NCBI GenBank assembly: GCA_026261815.1
Contig: JAMPIT010000884.1
Location: 17,258,210-17,322,209, forward strand
Length of the DNA: 64,000 bases
Direction: 5' to 3'
Source: Monarcha castaneiventris obscurior
Lineage: Eukaryota; Chordata; Aves; Passeriformes; Monarchidae
In this document: positions 1 to 13,849 of the stretch, one piece after another
Numbering within the stretch: position 1 is the first letter of the stretch
How the letters are laid out: each line of letters starts with the position of its first letter
The notes under the pieces: generated by a model
The model's database searches: none
What the model saw: the letters and a program-made list of their open reading frames with translations, nothing else
What the model was told of the DNA's origin: nothing
Made by a program: the position numbers and the translations under genes

Positions 1-2389
1 ATCAGTGCATGACTGCATCCTTTGTAAGGACCCCTGCAGTGGCAGCGATTGGCAATTAGTACAGGAGTGGGGACTCAACCCTGTCAACCCTCATCAGATG
101 CAGAAATTTCCCAACAAATTGAGCACTAGCAGCAGAATGGGTGGGAATTACAGGGCAAATGAAAAGAGGTGCCCCTTTGGTTCAAAAACCAGGGCCATCT
201 CTACAAGATTTATGACATTTATGCTCCCTTGTGCAAATTTCAGAGCCCCGAAGTACCAGGAAATTTTTTAGAGAAGGGATGTTCCAGCCATGCACCGAGA
301 AACGGCACCCGTGGTTTCCGTGCATCACGTCAGACCTTCACCTTCCGTCCCCAGGACTTGGCAAAAACTGGATACTCCAAAGAGGATTTGGCATTTTCTG
401 GAGTGAAAGCTGGTTAAAGGCAGTCAAAACGAGAGAGAATACTTAGAGAAGCTTAGAGCTTCATCTGGGAGCATGCCAGGTAATTCTTCTTCCAATGGCA
501 AACAGTGCTCGTGTCCTCACCCTGCAATTGTAGTGTTATGTCCTTTTAGTGTTTTGCATGAGGCTGGATTCAGAGGCAAATATGGACTTGGACTCGTGGA
601 TGTCATGAACAAGTGTGGTTGCAGTGTCAGCTTTTACACTGTACATGGGCTTCAGGCTTCAGTTATTTTTTAGCCCAAACCCTGCCAAAATGACCTACTT
701 AATTTTCTACAAACAGCTCCTTGAGTCCTTGTTATCTCTCAGCTTCTCTACAAATGACAGCTTGGAAGAAAAAAAAAAATATTAAAGCAATTAAAACTTT
801 CACAGCTCCTGTAGCCAATGGAACTTCATTCAACAGGAGAAGAAAAACCAAGTTTCCCCAGGATCCCTGGGAAGGGCCCCTGATTTCCTAGAGCTGCTGC
901 ACTGCAGGACCACTGTGGTAGGAAACTGTCTGCATCTGCCTGGCTGCTGACACTTGGGAATAAGATCTTAAAAGAGCAATGGTGGGTTAGGCAACTGGAT
1001 GAGCACTGCAGGGTATGCTACACATGGCCCTTCTGCCATGTGCCTCATACGCAATTCCATGATGGATTATGAGAATAAAATCCCCTTGTTGCCTTAAGGC
1101 CAATGGTGTGGCACTCCATACGAGTGAAAAGAAAAAGCTTTCAGTGGTCACATTCAGCACTAAATTGTGGCCAGCAGCACCTCCCAAATCCCAAAGTTCC
1201 TCAAGCTATTCACCACAGGATCTCTGTCCACACAGGATCAGAGAGATTACCTGAAATAGTTCGATGGAGATCAAGTCGGATCAAGACTGTTCCTAAGTGA
1301 GATCTGCTCCCTCCCTGAAAGCACTTTATGGAGGTCTAAGATCAGTCTTTAAGATGGGAAGCCTGCAAGACCGAGGAGATAACAGTGGTTAACGAGAAAA
1401 ATTGCCAGGGCCCAGCAATCCAGATGGAAGGAACAGCAGGTGTGTGGCTGGCAGATAAAGGACCAAATGGCCAGCGTGAAAACTAGCCAGGCTTGACAAA
1501 TCCTCCCTGGGAAGAGGCCGGGAGATGTGTAAACAGTGAGCTTCACCTGGCTGCTGATGCACAGATCCCGCACACGCTGCCGTGGCAGCACCAGGCCTTT
1601 GGCTGGGGCACTTTGAACCACAGAAATGCAGCCACGAGCTGAGTTAGAGATGCTGAAGCAGCAGCAGCACTTCCCTGCGATGTGTGGGCAAGGCAGAAAA
1701 GCCAGGGAATTGAAATAACAGTTCGAAGTGATCGCCCCTCGTTCCCATCCCCTCCCCCTGCCCCTGCCTCCAGCAGAAACACTATCAAGGAACATCTCAG
1801 TAAGAGGTTTACAAGCAGGAGTCATTTGAACCATCGATAAGGGAAATTCCACAGCTTCTCACAGAGGAAGGATTGTTTTACAGCAGGGAACCAGGGCAGC
1901 TGGAGATTTGACCATATAAGTTAATGAGAGAGTCAGGAGGGGTGGCGGTGGCCGATGATGCTGGGCTGATGGCTCTGATGCTTTTACAGGCGGCATTAAA
2001 TTCCTTGAGTGAGTAATTAGGGGTGATGAAGAAAAAGCAAGAGGAAAGATTTCAAAACAACAGCTCCTATCGAAAGGTGCTGACTCAAATAATGGGACCA
2101 AAGGGGTGGTTCTGGGATGAGGCACAGCCCAGCAGTGTGTACAGTCACTGTCTGCACGCCTTCCGGCATTCCCCCCTTCCACACATTCAGGTTCCCATTA
2201 CTCTCCTCAGACATGACACAAAAAAAAAGCTTCAGACACAGGCTGCTATTGCAGGAAGAACTAAAGCTACTTCTCCTGATTTGCAAAGCACTGGCAATTC
2301 AACAGCTGGAAAAGGTGTGAATTGCCTCTTCTTTGCAGACTTATTTCTTCCTAGACACCCTGGCTATGAATCCAGCTCCTTCTGCTGAA
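1..2389. other. 3' flanking sequence beyond ERC1; no gene recognised
   Basis: This stretch lies beyond the inferred polyadenylation point of ERC1. It has ordinary intergenic composition. A 167-codon open frame on the minus strand (1349-1852) matches no family I know and has no exon-like borders, so I treat it as chance. Around 1900-2060 there is a block with several TAAT-type motifs and few low-complexity runs that could be conserved non-coding sequence, but this cannot be shown from one genome. If ERC1 uses a more distal poly(A) site, part of this interval would be 3' UTR. Confidence 0.5.
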
Positions 2390-4359
2390 TTATTGCAGTA
2401 AAATCAATTGGGATGGGATTTATTTTAAATCAGCTCGTTTTCAATAGAGTCTACAGGTACACAAGGTTTCAGTTTTGCCCAATTTTCAGTGCTTGTTTGG
2501 AAAGAAACTACAGGGTACATCTTCCCTTACTCTAACTTTTGCTGATCTCCTTTCTGTTAGAAGTAATTGGTCACTTCTAAAGATAAAAACAAGGCGTTAA
2601 AGACCTACAGGGGAGCTGGGCTGTGGATTTGAAAGAGATAAGAAATGCCATTTTCTGGAAAGGGCCTGGAACATTTTCCTTAACTTAACAGCTTAGTGAT
2701 TAAGCTCAAAATGTAGTAAGCCTTATGGAATTAAACTGCAGACTCTGAATGGGAGGTTTACTGAGAGGATTCATAATTAGCTAGTGACTAGAAAACCAAG
2801 ATTTCTTCCACTGCTGTGTTGATATTTGGTCTCCTTTTGCCTCCCCCTTGCTCTCTGAAGTAATGAGACAGCCAAAGGGAACAACTCCTTTAAGGAGCAC
2901 ACGGGGACGTGTTACAGGGTTCTGTCCTGCAGATGCCCCCAGACACACAACAACCACTGGTAGCCAGGAAGAAACGTGTCTCCCTATTAATGCATAGTCC
3001 AAGAATGAACACCCAAGTCCTACTCATAAAACAGGATTTCTGACTTGCTACCACAACGACAAACTGACCTGGTATTTCAGGTCATATTACCTACCAGCAG
3101 GAGCTGTAACGAGTGTCCAGGGTGGATGGGAATAAAACTAAGGCCTCTCATATACACAGAAGAATTGCACTGGTTTAAGTAAAGCTGTGATTTCACACCT
3201 ATCTACTCAGCTGGGTGCCAACTCCAGCAGAGATGCTTCTCTTCAGAAGGGTTATTGCTCTGAACTCAAACTCATTCCTCGTCAATGTAAGCTAAACCAA
3301 AATAAATTAAATTATAATTATAGTAAGAACTATGCTACTGATTTACCTAACTAAGATTTAAAATTGTATTTTTAAGCTAAATGATGCAATTTTCTCATTT
3401 ACAGAATGCCTAATATTATTCTGATGACAGCTAGTGCTATAGCCTGAAAAACTGGACAAACTCTACAACTTAAAGCTGGGAACTGACCTGTTGACCACAC
3501 CTGCCTGAAGGGAGAGAGCTCTCTATAAGGTAGGATCTTAGGAGACACAGACCTATGATGAGACACCTCATCTAAAACCCCCCAAAAATCAACAGATGAA
3601 AGCAGTTACCTCAAAAAATGCCCCACCTAGCACTTGAGGGTCAGACCAGTAACAACAAAAATCCAAGTTAAGTAAACATAAAGTACCAGTATGCCTACCT
3701 TTTTTCCCAGCTGCTAGATGAAATGTCTAACAGGAGCAAGTAGGGAAACTTTCCTTTCCTCACTCTGTTATTTAAGAACATAAGAAGCATTGAGACAGGC
3801 AGCAAGACCTGAGCTAGCTGATAATGGCCAGCCGTAAGCCATAATCGGAGCACACTCAGGTTTGGTTTTAGCACTGTGAAATTCAGGCTTTCAGCTTTCA
3901 CGAAAATAAAAAATAGGAAGAAGGAAAGAAGGTTAAGAAGGTAAGAAGGAAAGAGCAATATATGAATGAAAGGCAAGGGCTACTGTTCTGCAACCTCATG
4001 GAGAACTAGAGCTGCTTGTGTTCAGTGGATTGCCTCTTCTTTGCTCAGTAGGCTTGGAGGAGCTCTGCTTAGCTGTATCCAAAAGTCACCACCAACAAAG
4101 TCAATGGGGAATATGGATTCTAAAGTAGGAAGGCAGTGAGAAGATGAATACAAAAATGACTGATTAATCATAGACTGGAGGAACCTAGAGAGCATGTAGT
4201 TTTCAGAGGGGTTTTTTTTGCCTTTGTTTTCTTTGTAAAAGGTGCACCAGAAGTTTCTGTTCCGTTTTCTGTCTTTCCCGTTGCTCTCCACTCCCGTGGC
4301 TCCGCGGGCTGACTGGGCCTGGCCGCTGGCGTGCTGCTGCGCGGGGCTGGTGGCCGAGG
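2390..4359 (-). other. ERC1: ERC1 3' untranslated region (inferred extent)
   Basis: On the minus strand the sequence continues without a required splice from the ERC1 stop codon (4362-4360) towards lower coordinates. The first canonical minus-strand AATAAA after the stop is the complement of TTTATT at 2419-2424, which would give a 3' UTR of about 1.95 kb. A purine-rich AAGG/AAGA tract on the plus strand (about 3916-3956), pyrimidine-rich in the transcript, falls inside it. The end point is inferred from the hexamer only; alternative sites further downstream are possible. Confidence 0.5.
2419..2424 (-). terminator. Candidate ERC1 poly(A) signal AATAAA
   Basis: TTTATT on the plus strand reads AATAAA on the minus strand. 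It is the first canonical hexamer downstream of the ERC1 stop codon that I could find when scanning from 4360 down. Cleavage would be expected 10-30 bases further on, around 2390-2410. Only transcript 3'-end data would confirm use. Confidence 0.4.
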
Positions 4360-4497
4360 TCAGGAGGACTCCTCGAGGGCGTTGACAACCTGCTCCAGGA
4401 TGTCGGGGCAGTGATCCGCTATCTGCTGCAGGATGGCGTTGGCAAACTCCTGCAGCTCCGCGCTCTCCCTCTCGCCCTTCTCCAGCTCGTCGTGAAG
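4360..4497 (-). CDS. ERC1: ERC1 last coding exon: FIP-RBD-type C-terminal tail (long isoform)
   Basis: The minus strand has an acceptor (..CCTTGCAG then CTTCACGAC..) followed by 45 codons and TGA at 4362-4360. The peptide begins L-H-D-E-L-E-K-G-E-R, contains E-L-Q-E-F-A-N-A-I-L-Q-Q-I and H-C-P-D-I-L-E-Q-V, and ends N-A-L-E-E-S-S. I recognise this as the C-terminus of ERC1/ELKS (epsilon/ERC1a type). In this family the region is an amphipathic helix related to the Rab-binding FIP-RBD domain of Rab11-FIPs. ERC2 normally ends instead in a His-rich linker plus G-I-W-A, so ERC1 is favoured. The exon is GC-rich compared with the flanking introns. The junction is phase 0 with exon 14906-15094. ERC1 is a cytoplasmic coiled-coil scaffold of presynaptic active zones, cortical microtubule-capture sites and Rab6 exocytosis. 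Confidence 0.95.
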   Translation of the reverse strand, partial: LHDELEKGERESAELQEFANAILQQIADHCPDILEQVVNALEESS

Positions 4498-7400
4498 CTG
4501 CAAGGAGCACACAGAGACACGGTCACTCCTGCTGTGCACTGTGCTCCCTGTGTGACTGCCCTGCCCGGCAGGCTCAGTGCAGCCCCACTTTGGGAAGGGA
4601 GCTAACAGAGGTGCAGTTGCTGGGCACTTCCAGCACCTTCCCTCGCTGACCCCCCAACCTGGAACTGAATGCTCTCCGTCCTCTTTATTTCACTTTTCAT
4701 TCTACAGGACCAGGTGTGTGACCCTCCCAGTAAAGGCCATGTCCACATGACTTAACTGCTCCTGAATACGTTGTTCTATGAGAAACACGAGAAAAACTTC
4801 CTCTGTAGAATGTTTTTCTGAAGGCAACCATATTCCAGAACCAATATAGTGGCTTGCTAGTATGTTGCTTTACATAGTGTGACTTTTATTCATGAACAAC
4901 AGGATGTTTCATAGGTCATTACTTCAGAATTATTCCTGACATGAAATCAGTAAGAATGTCACATAATTATACATAATACACCCAGAGTTAATCAGACTTC
5001 TATTTTTCCTACAGAATTTTCCAATTTTCAGTAACTCTCTTTCCTAACTCGGTTATCCTAAGATGACTACACACAATTGCAGTGGAACATACACGATTTT
5101 TGTTTACTAACTCTGCATTTCCTGTTGGGTCATTCGTTCTTCAGATCAGTATAACTGGCTTGTAACGGGACACAGAATTTCAAACTTTACATTATTCACT
5201 CTGTCTACAGTTTATAAACAGTTTCTCCAACCAGCAGTGTCCCAAACCATGTCACACAACATACTGGAGTATATGCAAACACAGCTTTCAGCTTCGAGCC
5301 TAATGCCATTGCCAGAATTAGGGGCCTACAGAGTCTTAATAAAGAGCAGGAAACATCTGCCTTCAGCAACCTGTTTATCTGCCCAGCAATTGATAAAGTC
5401 CATGCTGGCTTGTGAACTGTGCAAAATCCTAAGGAAGGCTGTAATTTGTGCAAGCATTTTAGAGATTACTGTACTCACAGTGGTCTAAGGATCTCAGAGA
5501 ACAAGGAGAAGCAGCATCCCTTACTAGGCCAGATGATATGGACAGACAGACTGGATAAGCTTTCGAGCAGACAGCCCTGCCATATACTGTATATAAAAAA
5601 GCTCTTCTATTTTTTCAGTGACAGGATTTTCTTCTAATGAAGTATATGCCTTATGAATATAAGACAAGCATATATATAGCAGGTACATACACTTAAGATG
5701 GATTCTGAAGCTTATTCCAGCTTCTGAAGCCAAAGTTCTTCGTCACTTTGAGCTGCTGTGAGCAGCTATCTTATTTGAACCTTCTTTTAAATTTTGTGTG
5801 GTTTCAAAAAATTTAATATTATCTGTCAGTTCTGTAACATTTCTTATTCCTAACTGATTAGTGTTTTTATTGGAACTCTACTATGTTAATATATGACATG
5901 GAAAGAATGTCAAACTGGCATTTTTCATGCCTGAAGGGATAACTGTTCATCAGTACACAAATTTCTTGATCTGTGTTTTGCACGTCTGTAACACTGCTCA
6001 ATGCAGGTTTTAAAAGGAGAGAACTATCAGGCAGCAGCACAGCAGGGATCATTTTACCACTTTAAGAGCACAATGCAGTGGCAAAGGTTAGATTTCTACA
6101 ATTAAAATTCTAATCAGATACAACAGCATGTCTGTTTAGTGATGGTATCAAGCAAAGCACGGTAGATTGTTTCTGCAAGAAGCACTGCATAAAAACAAAC
6201 AGCCTAAGAACGACTATGGAATAAATACAAATGTTTTTTAAGGACGCTTTGGTGCAGGCTTCTATAGACAAAAGTGTGAGAAAGGAAATTAAAAGGCCAA
6301 GCGTGCTACACTGTTCCCTTTACTAGGCAGGGTAGCATACAGTAAATTATTGGGGCTTTGCGTGCTGAATGTTAGTTTAATGTGTTCTTATGTGCTTTGT
6401 TCCTACTGGCTGCTGTACTCACAGAACAGCCATAGGAATCCGAGAGGGGCTCCTGCCAAGAATCACAATGCAAGAGCAACCTGATCCCGCTCTGTGGAGT
6501 GCCATGAGCCGGGGAAGTGGGGAAAACGAGAGGGAGGGGAGCGCTCCGGGCTCTGGAAGGGCTCTCACGGGAGAAGGGGGACTCAGCAGTAACCCCTGAT
6601 GGCTCAGGAACGGCAGGCTGTGCATGGGTGATTAGCCTGCTTCCAGCAGCCTGCCAGAGGTATTAGTCAGGAACTTGCAATGGATGGATAAGCCTAGGAA
6701 AGGTCCAGTCAGCAAGCAGGATTGAGAGAGTCAGAACAACCAGGCAGGAGCAGTGCTGGATGTTAAAAGGCAGGGGACTGGGATTCAGGGGCTGCCTCAG
6801 AGTGTGGGGGTGCTGAGCCTGGTGAGATCCCAGCGATTTGGGCGGCCCAGCTACAGCAGCCTGCAAAGCACCTCAGCACTGCTGTGCTCCCAGGAATGCT
6901 CTGAGCCTTCAGCTCTGGGACAGGGCTGCCCTGTGGCTTCCCGGGCCAGCACAGAGGTGTCACAGTGCCATCCATCACAAGGGTGGGAGGCCATGGAGTT
7001 GGGAGAGAGCAAGCAACAGGAGAAACAGCCAACATTATAATTCTCCTTTTCGTGTCTGGCACCTGCAAGGGTCCTGAGCTCTTGGTCCACAGGAGGAGAG
7101 CCAGGAGAGGGCAGTGTTAGCAGGGAAAGCAGAGGTCCTGCACCACCACCACCTGCCCAGCCAGCATCCCTCGTCCTGGCCTTTCAGCCAAATCCTCCAG
7201 GTGAAGCTCCAGGAAAGGACAAAGCAATTAAATTCATGAAATATAAAAGCACCTCAAAGAGACTGAACTTCAAAACTGAAAGAAGGTTGGTGGACAAGGG
7301 AGAACTTCAGGATGTTGTGCTCAGTGGGGCAACACTGCAACATCAGTGAAGTCTCAGCTTCTTGCTCTACTAGTCAGTATTTATGTATTTATAAGATGTC

Positions 7401-10400
7401 TTATAAAATCAAGATAACAGCCCAACAAAATAAGTTCATGCCAAAGCTAATAAATCAAATGCAATCAAAGAAAAGTAACCAACTTAACCAGAGGAAGAAA
7501 ATATTTCCAAGAAGAGAGTTTTTGACCATCAAGAGCCCAAATGGAGATGGCTCTGAATGCTGAAGGCCAGCAACATTACTTTGCAAATTAGCACAGACAG
7601 AAAGTCTACACAGCTGGCTGGCAGATGTCTGTGATGAAACCCTTTTGGAAAAATAGCAATGATAGCCCTGAGTTGAGTTTGCTAGCTTCAGAACAGCTAG
7701 ATTTAATAATGTGATTCCTACTTGAACAAAGACATCTTAATTGACTATATGGCTGGTGGCAGCATTTCTGGATCATGGATATCATCGCCACTGATGTCAC
7801 TCCTCTCGGAAGCAGCTGGGAGCAGCACACGTCAGTCCTCCATCAGGCAAAGGCCTTGATGGGGAACATCCAGTTCTCAGTGCTGTAACTCACCTGCATG
7901 TTTGGAACTCCAAATTTTAGGGAAGTTTCTCTAAAAGTATTAGTATCAGTTCTGCTCCTGGTTTCCTAGATGTTTTTTCTTGTGAATGCAAGCTGACATG
8001 GTGTTACCTTCCCCATGCCATTTTTTCTACGAAAATAAAGAAATGTGAACAATCCTTTTTTGTTGGCATTTCCAGCTGAGCATATGAGGAGATTCACATA
8101 CTTGCCTCATAGAAACGACCAAAAATGAGAAGGCAAAGCCAGGTATGTTTTTTGTCTATTTGATGACAAGTAAGAATAGACAGCTCAGAAAGAAAATGAC
8201 AGCAAGGACCCCTGAAGTGCCTCATAGTATTTATCTTTGGACAGAAGGACAGAAATGGCCTTCAGCATCTCAGGGGAAAGAAAGCTTGCAGATAACCTGC
8301 AATGGGTTCAGACACTTTTCAGCACTGCTGCCTTCCTTCCTGGGCTTAGATAGGAATAATTTTCCATTTATAGTTAAACTCCATCACTGAAAAAAAACCC
8401 CTAACAATTCACCATTAATTTAGCTTCTCTGTTCCAAGATATTTCAGAACTTATTTAAAGATCAGTTGACATTCTGAGTCAAAGGAATGATACATATGAA
8501 GATAACTTCATAGTTAAGAAATAGGATGCTGTGGTTTTATATGCACACTGGGTGAATTGTGGTGCTGCTCCACAGAACCTTTGTGGCCTCTGCTTTTCCC
8601 ATAATGCAAACAAGGCAAAATTAAGCCAAGATTCTTTAAAATTTATTTATACCCCCCAGTGTGATTTTTGCATCATTAACAATTCCACAGAAACACTGAT
8701 GAAAAAAAGGCAAACACAGATAAACTGGTATCTCATCTTGGGCTATGGACAGTAAACCTGAACACAGAATATTTTGTGCTTGTAGAGCAGCACAAAAAGA
8801 AAGTTAGTGGAGAACTTCTATAAGGATGCAATGCCAGGATATAGAATTATGTATCTCCAAAGTTCAAGTGTTTCTGACCAGGTTCTGGTTAGTATGAAAA
8901 ATATATTTAGAGCTTAAAGTAATAGAAGTAAGCATCAATAAGAAATTACACTGATTTAATCTAAACCTTTGTTTTGTCTCAAAATAAGTTAAACTTCACT
9001 GTACCTCAAGCAAATGGTCAAGAGTTTTTGTATTTACCCAGACAAACCAGTCAAAATATGTGTGTTTGAAGCAGTGAGAGACAATTAGATACCAACCTTT
9101 ATTTCTCAACTATGTACCTATAAAAGGGCCAAAAGAAAGGGTGACGAGTATGGAAATCCAGTCTGATGAACTTCAAACACAAAAAAGTTTTAATGTAAAC
9201 CCTTAAATATTTCTGCTCTATCTGGAAATGTGGCGTTTATGTTAGCTTTTTCAAAATATTTTAAAAACATGCATTTAAAAATTAAAGTAAGATGTCAAAT
9301 GAAACAGTCCAGTCTTTTTATTAAAATATCCATTCTGTTTGGCTTTGTATCTCTTTTCAAGTTAGGAATTGTTAATGTTCCTGATTGACAGTATGTATTT
9401 TAATTATTATCAGCAATTTCATGGACAAATAAAAATGAATCATGTTATGGCATTATGGACATGGCTAACTTACAGATAATGTTTGTGATTTTAACCAGTA
9501 TTTAAGAACTATGACACTGTTCTCATCCTCACCTAAAACATTAAATATAAAAATTTAAAATGCTTTAAAATGGAACAGTTTTAGAGAGTTCCCACATCCA
9601 TTGCTTTCTCAACCACACTCAGGAAGCAGATTTGCACATGAAGATGGATATAAATTGTTGCAATTATTACTTCTAATTTCTAACAGAGACCAGAAGTGGA
9701 CTGTTTAACTTTAAAATACATTATGCATTCCCATAAGATTACAAATTAAAAATAAATGACATAAATCAAGGGGGGGAAGATAACAAGCTAATAGAAGAGC
9801 AGTCAGAGAAGGAAGACAAGGGTAAACTCTGAAGTAATAGCGTAATTTAGAATGACTAAATGCAAATCATAGCAGAGTAATTTCTTTACAGAAACTAAGT
9901 ATGTTGAGTAATTCCTCATAGATGACACAGAAGAACATAAGCAGAATCTGAACAAAGAAGTACACAGGATGTTTATAAAATGGCTATTTGTAATTTAGAA
10001 TAAAGTTTTTCCCACTTGCAGTATTGTTTGTATAACAAATCAAAATACGTGTTGAACATTTTCAGAATTTAGCAATCAAATATGCAATTTTAAAATTAAA
10101 TTTGACAGCTACAGATATGAGGTTTGGTGTCCTTTCATATGAAAAGCTTAACATTGCTCAGTGGAGACTGAAATGTGAATTAAGTGCAAGGTAAATGATG
10201 CTCCTTGGAACCAAGCCATGACTATTCAGCTGACACAGCAGGTTGTGACCGACACAGTGAAGTGACATTATCACCTTTTCCCTTCCTCTGCTTCGGGCAG
10301 CCGAGCAGAAAAGACATTGCTGATTTCCTGGGAGAGGATTAGTAAGCAGGAATCCTTGGAAGGCCTGTGCTTTGGCTGAAGCTGGTGCCCAGGGAGAGGG

Positions 10401-11769
10401 AAGACAACCTTTCTGCACTTGGAAGTCTCTTTGATGATCATAAAGACTTTTCAGAAGTGCCTCTCTCTGTAACTCACAGCGAAGCAGCCACAGGTGCAAC
10501 TCTGCTCCTGGTAGTGGGGTGAGACAAGCCCCCACAGCAGGTGACTTCTGAGAGCCTCTGATGGAAATGCACCTGCCCAGGTCCCCAAGACTGGTGCTGA
10601 TGCCCAGGTCACACTGCAAATGTGGCCAGAAACACCTCTGGGGAAGGAGGGAGAGGTTGATTGTGCAGGGAAGGAACTGGTGCATGGGGCCAGAAGTTGG
10701 CAGGACCCCCAGCAGCCTGAGGAAGCCAGGATGTGCTGGACATGGCTGGAAAGAGCATCTGATGGCAGGGAGCCAGGGAGAAAAATGCCTCCTACTCCTA
10801 GGGTTAAGAAAATTATTTTAATTGCATAGATTCTCTGTTGGAAGAAATATTTTTTCCGAATGTCACTGCAGGACCTATTGAAAAGAAGAAATTCTCCATA
10901 ATATGAGGTTCTGCACATTCACAGCTGGATTTGAGGTGCTAAGAAACACTTCTGATAGTCATTAGGCTATTATGGATCAAACACTGCTGCCTTCTAATAA
11001 CTGGGCTCTCCCTTTCCTTGGCTCCTCTTACCTTCTCACATGGCTGCCTCAACCCCAGCGCAGGGCACCACCTCTGACACACTTAAGCGAGGATTTCCAG
11101 CAAATTCCAGTTTCTACTCCACTCTTTTCTTTTGTACAGATAAGAGCAAAACAAAACCCAAACTCTAAATAAAAATGTGGACCATATAATTACGTTCTTA
11201 ATGCCATTTCCTTTCACAGAGGACTAAAATCCCACACTTTCACTTTCTGAAACGTGAAACGGAGCAGTAGTTCTACAGAGCTCAAGGATATTAACATAAT
11301 GATACCTCTAGGACAAAGTGAAAGAAAATATGGTATTTAATAGAAATTGCTAGGATAATGCAATTAGTTATAATGAATGAATGGAATTTTTATTTCTTAG
11401 TGTCAAGACTTGGAACATTCCTCTTTCCTTCTGGTAACTTCAGTTTTTTAATAAGAAAAGTCAAATAGGACTGGTTGAAGGACAGTTCCTGAAACAGTAC
11501 TGGCTAGCTTATTTGGGGACATTGGGCCAGAACTGACTCCAAGGGGTATTTTCCACCATAGGAATAATTTAACAACATGGTTCTGAGCACTTTAGATTCT
11601 TTACTGTCCACAACTTAGTCTAGTATATTATTTTAGATTAGGTTTTGAGACACCATATACTCGTAAGTACTGGCTTCAGTTCTGCATTACAAATGGACCA
11701 AAATTTTACTACAGTAAGTCAGCCTTACAACATGTCCTTGATAAAAGGCCAGCAAAGAATGATCTTGGC

Positions 11770-11948
11770 CCCACAGCTTGATTACGATCTTCCCCAGGGC
11801 AGTGGTCACAGCCCCAAGCCTGACAGAACTCAACAAGTGTTTGGATAATGCTCCCAGGCACCTGCTGTGATTCTTGGGAATGTCTTGTGCAGGGCTGAGT
11901 TGGACTTGATGATCCTTGTGGGTCCTTTCCAACTCAGCATGTTCTGTA
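11770..11948 (+). mobile_element. CR1 LINE 3'-end fragment
   Basis: The plus strand reads through a typical avian CR1 3' terminus: 'caagtgtttggataatgctcccaggcac', then 'gagttggacttgatgatccttgtgggtcctttccaactcagcatgttctgtaatc'. This is the non-coding 3' tail used for priming and is diverged from a clean copy. The 5' boundary is approximate, and no open reading frame of the element is left. Confidence 0.8.
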
Positions 11949-13816
11949 ATCAGCTGAAGTCACTAAGGATTACCACTGAACTTAATGGTAGTGTCAAGAC
12001 ACTATTATAGATAAGAGGCAGTTAATTATCAGTCAAACTTTGAGACCACAAAATTATTTATGTGGCAACAAATTCCCCTTAGATCCATGGTATTGATGCT
12101 GGCAGACACTTCCCCAACAACTATTTGTACATTAGTTTCTGGGGGTCACCATGGATGCCCTGGAAGAGTGAAAAGCTTAAATCTACTTCATATACCAGTT
12201 GTATCTACCAAAAGAGGCCACAGAAAACTCTTACTATTGGTACCTGAGCCTCCCCAGCAGGTATGAAAGGTCTACAAATATATTGGCCATGATGAAACAT
12301 AGCAAACCAGCCTCTGTCAATGAAGTTGCTCAGTGGGAAATAACAGCTCCAAAAGCAGCAGTATGAAAAGGAATTCTTAACTATTTATAAAAAAACCCTA
12401 AAACAGCCAAACCAAACTAGGTAATCTCATTGGTGAGAAGTGGATATGTTGGCATGATTCTTAAATATTATTGGTGCTGGTTAAATGTATCCTCCCTAAT
12501 CATGTTAGCACTTCTTAACATTCAAGAGGATTAATTTTTTCCCACTGAGGCTTGTAAAGCATTATCTACAGAAGATCATATTAGAAGGGACAGGAGTGAA
12601 TTTAATGCACTGGATTTGAAGTCATTTACAAAACTCATTAAAATTCCAAAGATGCAAAATGGGTATTCTGTGATGGGCTTCTGCAAATCTGGAGAACTGA
12701 TTCCCACCCCCCATGGGAATACTTCAAGCACAAAGGAAACTCTGCAGCTAGAAACAGAAAAGCTCCATGGCTTAAATGAAAAGTCTGCTTTGTAAATTGA
12801 AATATATCATTAGTTTGTGTTTTGCAACTGAAGCTTCTTAAATACCATCTGAGTGAGTATGGGAAAGCAGAAGAGAGAGCTACATTTTATTTTAGCTGAC
12901 GTTAGTTATGCTTGGGAATCATGAATGGAGAAGTAACTTTAAACAACTGCGGTGACAGCAGTGCAGAATTAAGACCATAATGTGAGAGGATAGAAAAAGA
13001 ATTCTCTTCTCCAGAACAACTGAGGTAATTCCCTTTTCTCGCAATTTCTCACAATGCTTTCTTTACTGTTTAACCCATAGATGTTGCTAATGGACTAGCC
13101 AAGTTTACATGGGAAATATTATTTTTGGGCTGACTATTCAGAAGAACTTGACAAAGAAAACCTTTCCTATTTTCTTTACCCACATCTCTTGATCAAATAG
13201 CAAATAGCACCTGTCCCCACAGATCCTGATTATAAACAAAGACCACTGCAGTAATGAGGTAATTTATTTCAGGGATATCCAAACTTTGCCCATATCCACT
13301 CTTGTTTTTAGAGGTGCCTCCCATCCATGCTATAGGTCTGTCACCCACTGCATCATCCCAATCTCCCAGACAAGGTGGTTCAAAAGAACATGCCCCATGT
13401 TTTGATTTATAACATAGGAGCTGGGAGGCTTTAAGAGAGGATGATGGCATGCATTACACTGAAAAAGTTTTAATCCTGTGTCAGTGATTACAGAACCCGG
13501 GAGGCTCTGAAGGGAAAAGGAATGTGTCATGCCTACAGAGGCAAATGGAGACACTGAGGGAGGCGCACAGCACATGCTGAATCAGTAAATGTGTGAAGAC
13601 AGGTACAAAGAGAGAGAATGACTGTCTTGTACCATCTCGGCCCTGTTACAGGCTTGTTGATCTCCAGAGGTCTGCTCTATCTGAATTTTCAGACATGCTT
13701 CTGTTGGTTTCCTGCAATTTGGCTGCCCTCTCCAATTTTTAAATCAAAATTCAGTCTTGAATTGAAAGCTTAAGGAAGTTAGCTTTAAAGTCACAAAGAA
13801 AGAAAACCAGAAGTGT

Positions 13817-13849
13817 TCAAGATAGGCTCAAGACAGGCTCAAGATATGT
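13817..13849. repeat. 11-bp tandem repeat, three units
   Basis: Three adjacent near-identical 11-mers (tcaagataggc, tcaagacaggc, tcaagatatgt) lie head to tail. This is a short intronic direct repeat, probably from replication slippage, with no evident function. Confidence 0.8.

Noticed and set aside
1349..1852. 167-codon minus-strand open frame in the 3' flank
   Set aside because: Composition is Cys/Gly/Arg-rich from GC-biased DNA and it shows no domain. It lies beyond the ERC1 3' end without a promoter or splice context.
4022..4510. 162-codon minus-strand frame overlapping the last ERC1 exon
   Set aside because: It is a shadow frame; the ERC1 frame in the same place has a proper acceptor, family match and stop codon.
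10158..10685. 175-codon minus-strand open frame, with a second overlapping frame to 10918
   Set aside because: No family resemblance, and two overlapping frames on the same strand in a GC-richer intronic patch. Most likely chance.
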